DNA of 7,263 bases, taken from an uncultured Enterococcus sp. Its GTDB lineage: Bacteria > Bacillota > Bacilli > Lactobacillales > Enterococcaceae. Made by a program: the position numbers and the translations under genes. The stretch lies in the NCBI GenBank assembly GCA_946409145.1, contig CAMJVA010000081.1, forward strand, positions 1 to 7,263, read 5' to 3'. This document shows positions 4,654 to 7,263 of the stretch, piece after piece; the stretch's first letter is position 1; every line of letters begins with the position of its first letter. Under the pieces are notes generated by a model that saw only the letters and a list, made by a program, of their open reading frames with translations, did no database searches and was not told where the DNA came from.

Positions 4654-6594
4654 ATGATTACAATCACATTACCTGATGGAGGTAAAAAAGAATTTGAACA
4701 AGGTGTAACTAGTTTTGATGTGGCTAAATCTATTAGTAATTCTTTAGCCAAAAAAGCTTTAGCTGGAAAATTCAATCATGTATTAATTGATTTAAATGCA
4801 CCTTTAAATGAAGATGGCTTTTTAGAAATTATTACTCCAGAACATGAAGATGCTTTACAAATTTTACGTCATTCCGCAGCGCACTTAATGGCTAATGCTT
4901 TACGCCGTTTATATCCTCATATTCATCTTGGAGTGGGTCCAGCCATTGATTCTGGTTTTTATTATGATACGGATAATGCAGATCATCCAATTACAGAAGC
5001 GGATCTTCCTTTAATTGAAGCTGAAATGAAAAAAATTGTTAAAGAAAATAATCCCATTGAACGCCTAGTTTTATCAAAAGATGAAGCTTTAGAAATGTTT
5101 AAAGACGATCCTTACAAAGTAGAATTAATTCAAGAATTACCAGAAGATGAAGTGATTTCTGCTTATCGTCAAAAAGATTTCGTGGATCTTTGCCGGGGAC
5201 CTCATGTACCTTCTACTGGAAAAATCCAAGTTTTCTCCTTGTTATCTGTGGCTGGTGCTTACTGGCGAGGAGATTCCAAAAAGCAAATGATGCAAAGAAT
5301 TTATGGGACAGCTTTCTTCAATGAAAAAGGATTAAAAGAATTTATTCGTTTAAGAGAAGAAGCTAAAGAAAGAGATCATCGTAAATTAGGTAAAGAATTA
5401 GATTTATTTATGATTTCAAAAGAAGTGGGTTCTGGTCTTCCTTTCTGGTTACCAAAAGGCGCAACGATTCGCCGAATTATTGAACGTTACATTGTGGATA
5501 AAGAAATTTCTTTAGGCTATCAACACGTTTACACACCAATTATGGCAAACGTTGACTTGTACAAAACTTCTGGGCATTGGGACCATTATCATGATGATAT
5601 GTTTCCACCAATGGACATGGGCGATGGAGAAATGTTAGTCTTACGTCCTATGAACTGTCCTCATCATTGTATGGTATATAAAAACCATATTCATTCTTAC
5701 CGAGAATTACCAATTCGCATTGCCGAACTTGGAATGATGCACCGTTATGAAAAATCTGGTGCTTTATCTGGTTTACAACGAGTAAGAGAAATGACTTTAA
5801 ATGATGGTCATACTTTTGTTCGTCCTGATCAAATTAAAGACGAATTCAAACGGACTTTAGATATTATTACGTCTGTTTACCATGATTTTGATATTGATGA
5901 TTATTCTTTCCGTTTGTCTTACAGAGATCCTGAAAATACAGAAAAATATTTTGACGATGATGAAATGTGGGAAAATGCTCAAACAAAATTAAAAGCCGCT
6001 ATGGATGAATTAGGTCTTGACTACACTGAAGCTGAAGGAGAAGCTGCTTTTTATGGCCCTAAACTTGATATTCAAGTGAAAACAGCTTTAGGAATGGAAG
6101 AAACTTTATCTACGATTCAATTAGACTTCTTATTACCTGAACGTTTTGATTTAACTTATGTGGGAGAAGATGGAGAAAATACTCATCGCCCAGTAATGAT
6201 TCACCGAGGCATTGTTTCTACTATGGAACGTTTTGTTGCTTACTTAACAGAAGTTTATAAAGGCGCCTTCCCAACATGGTTAGCACCTGTTCAAGCGGTC
6301 ATTATTCCAGTTTCAGTAGAAGCTCATGCTGATTATGCTTATGAATTAAAAGAACGTTTAGCTTTACACGGTTTACGTGTGGAAGTAGACGAAAGAAATG
6401 AAAAAATGGGCTATAAAATTCGTCAAGCTCAAAAACAAAAAGTGCCTTATCAACTGGTTGTAGGAGATCAAGAAGTTAAAGAAGGCACCGTGAATGTTCG
6501 CCAATATGGGTCAAAAGAAACAAGATCAGAATCTAGTGATATGTTTATTGACTCAGTGGTTGCAGAAGTGAAAAATTATTCCAGAAAAGACTAA
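4654..6594 (+). CDS. thrS: Threonine--tRNA ligase (ThrRS)
   Basis: A class II aminoacyl-tRNA synthetase that charges tRNA-Thr in the cytoplasm; 646 residues, full length for the bacterial enzyme. The N-terminal TGS domain covers about residues 1-62. The editing (SAD) domain carries HSAAH (H73, H77) and CRGPH (C180, H184), the metal-site residues used to hydrolyse Ser-tRNA-Thr. The catalytic core includes LRPMNCPHHCM with zinc ligand C335, motif 2 around MMHRYEKSG, NDGHTF with zinc ligand H386, and RPVMIHRGIVSTMERF, which joins zinc ligand H517 to motif 3. The C-terminal anticodon-binding domain begins near residue 540. All key residues are present, so the enzyme should be active in both charging and editing. 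The start ATG has an ideal AAGGAGG site 7 bases upstream (4640-4646). The gene sits alone behind its T-box leader and before a terminator. Expression should rise when uncharged tRNA-Thr builds up. Confidence 0.98.
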   Translation: MITITLPDGGKKEFEQGVTSFDVAKSISNSLAKKALAGKFNHVLIDLNAPLNEDGFLEIITPEHEDALQILRHSAAHLMANALRRLYPHIHLGVGPAIDSGFYYDTDNADHPITEADLPLIEAEMKKIVKENNPIERLVLSKDEALEMFKDDPYKVELIQELPEDEVISAYRQKDFVDLCRGPHVPSTGKIQVFSLLSVAGAYWRGDSKKQMMQRIYGTAFFNEKGLKEFIRLREEAKERDHRKLGKELDLFMISKEVGSGLPFWLPKGATIRRIIERYIVDKEISLGYQHVYTPIMANVDLYKTSGHWDHYHDDMFPPMDMGDGEMLVLRPMNCPHHCMVYKNHIHSYRELPIRIAELGMMHRYEKSGALSGLQRVREMTLNDGHTFVRPDQIKDEFKRTLDIITSVYHDFDIDDYSFRLSYRDPENTEKYFDDDEMWENAQTKLKAAMDELGLDYTEAEGEAAFYGPKLDIQVKTALGMEETLSTIQLDFLLPERFDLTYVGEDGENTHRPVMIHRGIVSTMERFVAYLTEVYKGAFPTWLAPVQAVIIPVSVEAHADYAYELKERLALHGLRVEVDERNEKMGYKIRQAQKQKVPYQLVVGDQEVKEGTVNVRQYGSKETRSESSDMFIDSVVAEVKNYSRKD

Positions 6595-6648
6595 GTTTTT
6601 TTGGTGAATATCCTTATTGTTTTAAAAATTTTATTTCAATGAGATTTT

Positions 6649-6683
6649 AAAGGAGGGGACCCTGTGTTTCCCTCTTTTTTTTT
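6649..6683 (+). terminator. Rho-independent terminator after thrS
   Basis: AAAGGAGGGGA (6649-6659) pairs with TTTCCCTCTTT/T (6668-6678), including two G-T pairs, around an 8-nt loop, and is followed by a run of T from 6675 to 6683. It lies about 55 bases after the thrS stop. The region between (6595-6648) is AT-rich and shows nothing else. Confidence 0.85.
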
Positions 6684-6739
6684 ATTTAAAAAAAACAGTT
6701 TTGAATTTATTAAACCTTTGTTTACTTTTAGGAAAGACC

Positions 6740-6768
6740 TTTAATTTTTTATTTTTTTCAAGTACAAT
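6740..6768 (+). promoter_or_regulatory. Possible promoter of the pbp2B-like gene
   Basis: A -10 box TACAAT (6763-6768) lies 30 bases before the ATG. The only -35 candidate at 17-base spacing is the weak TTTAAT (6740-6745), and the spacer is nearly all T. An alternative is TTGTTT (6718-6723) with TTTAAT (6740-6745) as -10 at 16 bases. Both are weak; the first is favoured by its -10. Confidence 0.45.
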
Positions 6769-6797
6769 GAGAAGGACTTTGAAAAAGGAGCAGTTAA

Positions 6798-7263
6798 ATG
6801 GCAAAAAAAAGATCATGGATAAAACAACAAAAACGTTCACCACAAAAAGGTGGTAAATCCCATATTCCTTTTCGCTTAAATTTTTTATTTTTCATTATTT
6901 TTGCAGCGTTTGTTGCGTTAATTGTGCAATTAGCTTATTTGCAAATTGTTAATGGAGAAATGTTTCAAGAAAAAATTGCCCAATCGAGTAAACGGACAGT
7001 AGTGAGTGCTACCCCTCGAGGAACCATTTATGATACTAATGGACAAGTATTAGTAGACAACACTAGTGTACCAGCGATTACTTATACTAAAGGCTCAAGT
7101 ACCACAGCTGAAGATATGCGCAAAGTTGCCGAAACTTTAGCTACTTTAATTACGGTTCCAGAAGAAAAAAGCATGACGGAACGGGATTATAAAGATTTTT
7201 ATTTAGCAAAAAAAGAAAATTACGACGCCATTTATAAAACCATTCCTAAAAAAGAATTAGTGA
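6798..7263 (+). CDS. pbp2B: Class B penicillin-binding protein, PBP2B-like, 5' part (runs past right edge)
   Basis: The first 155 codons of a membrane-anchored peptidoglycan transpeptidase. After a basic cytoplasmic tail (MAKKRSWIKQQKRSPQKGG) comes HIPFRLNFLF and one membrane segment of about 20 residues (roughly 27-47), then AYLQIVNGEMFQEKI. The N-terminal PBP-dimer domain starts with the class B motif RGTIYDTNGQVLVDN (residues 74-88). The later SSTTAEDMRKVAETLATLI and MTERDYKDFYLAKKENYDAIYKTIP segments resemble streptococcal PBP2B in order and spacing. The transpeptidase domain with its SxxK, SxN and KTG motifs lies beyond the window. PBP2B-type enzymes of ovococci build side-wall (peripheral) peptidoglycan, and altered forms contribute to beta-lactam resistance. 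The start ATG has AAAGGAG (6784-6790) 7 bases upstream. The family is clear from the N-terminus; the exact orthology (PBP2B or a related class B PBP) is less certain. Confidence 0.88.
   Translation, partial: MAKKRSWIKQQKRSPQKGGKSHIPFRLNFLFFIIFAAFVALIVQLAYLQIVNGEMFQEKIAQSSKRTVVSATPRGTIYDTNGQVLVDNTSVPAITYTKGSSTTAEDMRKVAETLATLITVPEEKSMTERDYKDFYLAKKENYDAIYKTIPKKELV

Noticed and set aside
6664..6744. A 26-codon GTG-initiated frame with AAAGGAGG 7 bases upstream
   Set aside because: The apparent ribosome-binding site is the 5' arm of the thrS terminator and the first codons are its T run. The peptide is low-complexity Phe/Lys-rich and there is no other coding sign.

Overview
The window is a compact, AT-rich housekeeping segment of a low-GC Gram-positive chromosome. 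Every recognisable gene lies on the + strand. Gene content points to Lactobacillales, probably an enterococcus-like or related ovococcoid genus: an rsfS-yqeM-tmcAL block, a YeeI-type YebC protein, a threonine T-box ahead of thrS, and a PBP2B-like class B penicillin-binding protein. The exact genus cannot be fixed from the sequence alone. I see no prophage, CRISPR array, insertion sequence or tRNA gene.

Layout. Positions 1-281 hold the 3' part of rsfS (ribosome silencing factor), which runs off the left edge. A YqeM-like methyltransferase follows after 3 bases. A hairpin terminator (1022-1062) separates it from tmcAL (tRNA-Met wobble cytidine acetate ligase, 1135-2286). A good sigma-A promoter (2306-2333) then drives the yebC-family gene (2369-3088), which is closed by a strong terminator (3095-3130). 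The 281-base gap before the next gene holds the least ordinary sequence in the window. It is a GC-richer island (about 3201-3328) that can fold into one 112-nt imperfect hairpin, or into several smaller hairpins including a perfect 22-bp palindrome. It looks like a dispersed palindromic repeat or a structured RNA. Next come a diacylglycerol/lipid kinase gene (3412-4302), a promoter plus threonine-specific T-box leader (about 4343-4602), thrS (4654-6594), a terminator (6649-6683), and the 5' part of a pbp2B-like gene (6798 to the right edge).

How it works together. Most genes serve translation: ribosome dormancy (RsfS), tRNA wobble modification (TmcAL), ribosome stalling or transcription control (YebC family) and tRNA charging (ThrRS). 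ThrRS is controlled by uncharged tRNA-Thr through the T-box, whose specifier codon is ACC. The lipid kinase and PBP2B belong to membrane lipid and peptidoglycan metabolism. Overall this is a conserved core region. The palindromic island and the regulatory sites around thrS are the parts most worth a second look.
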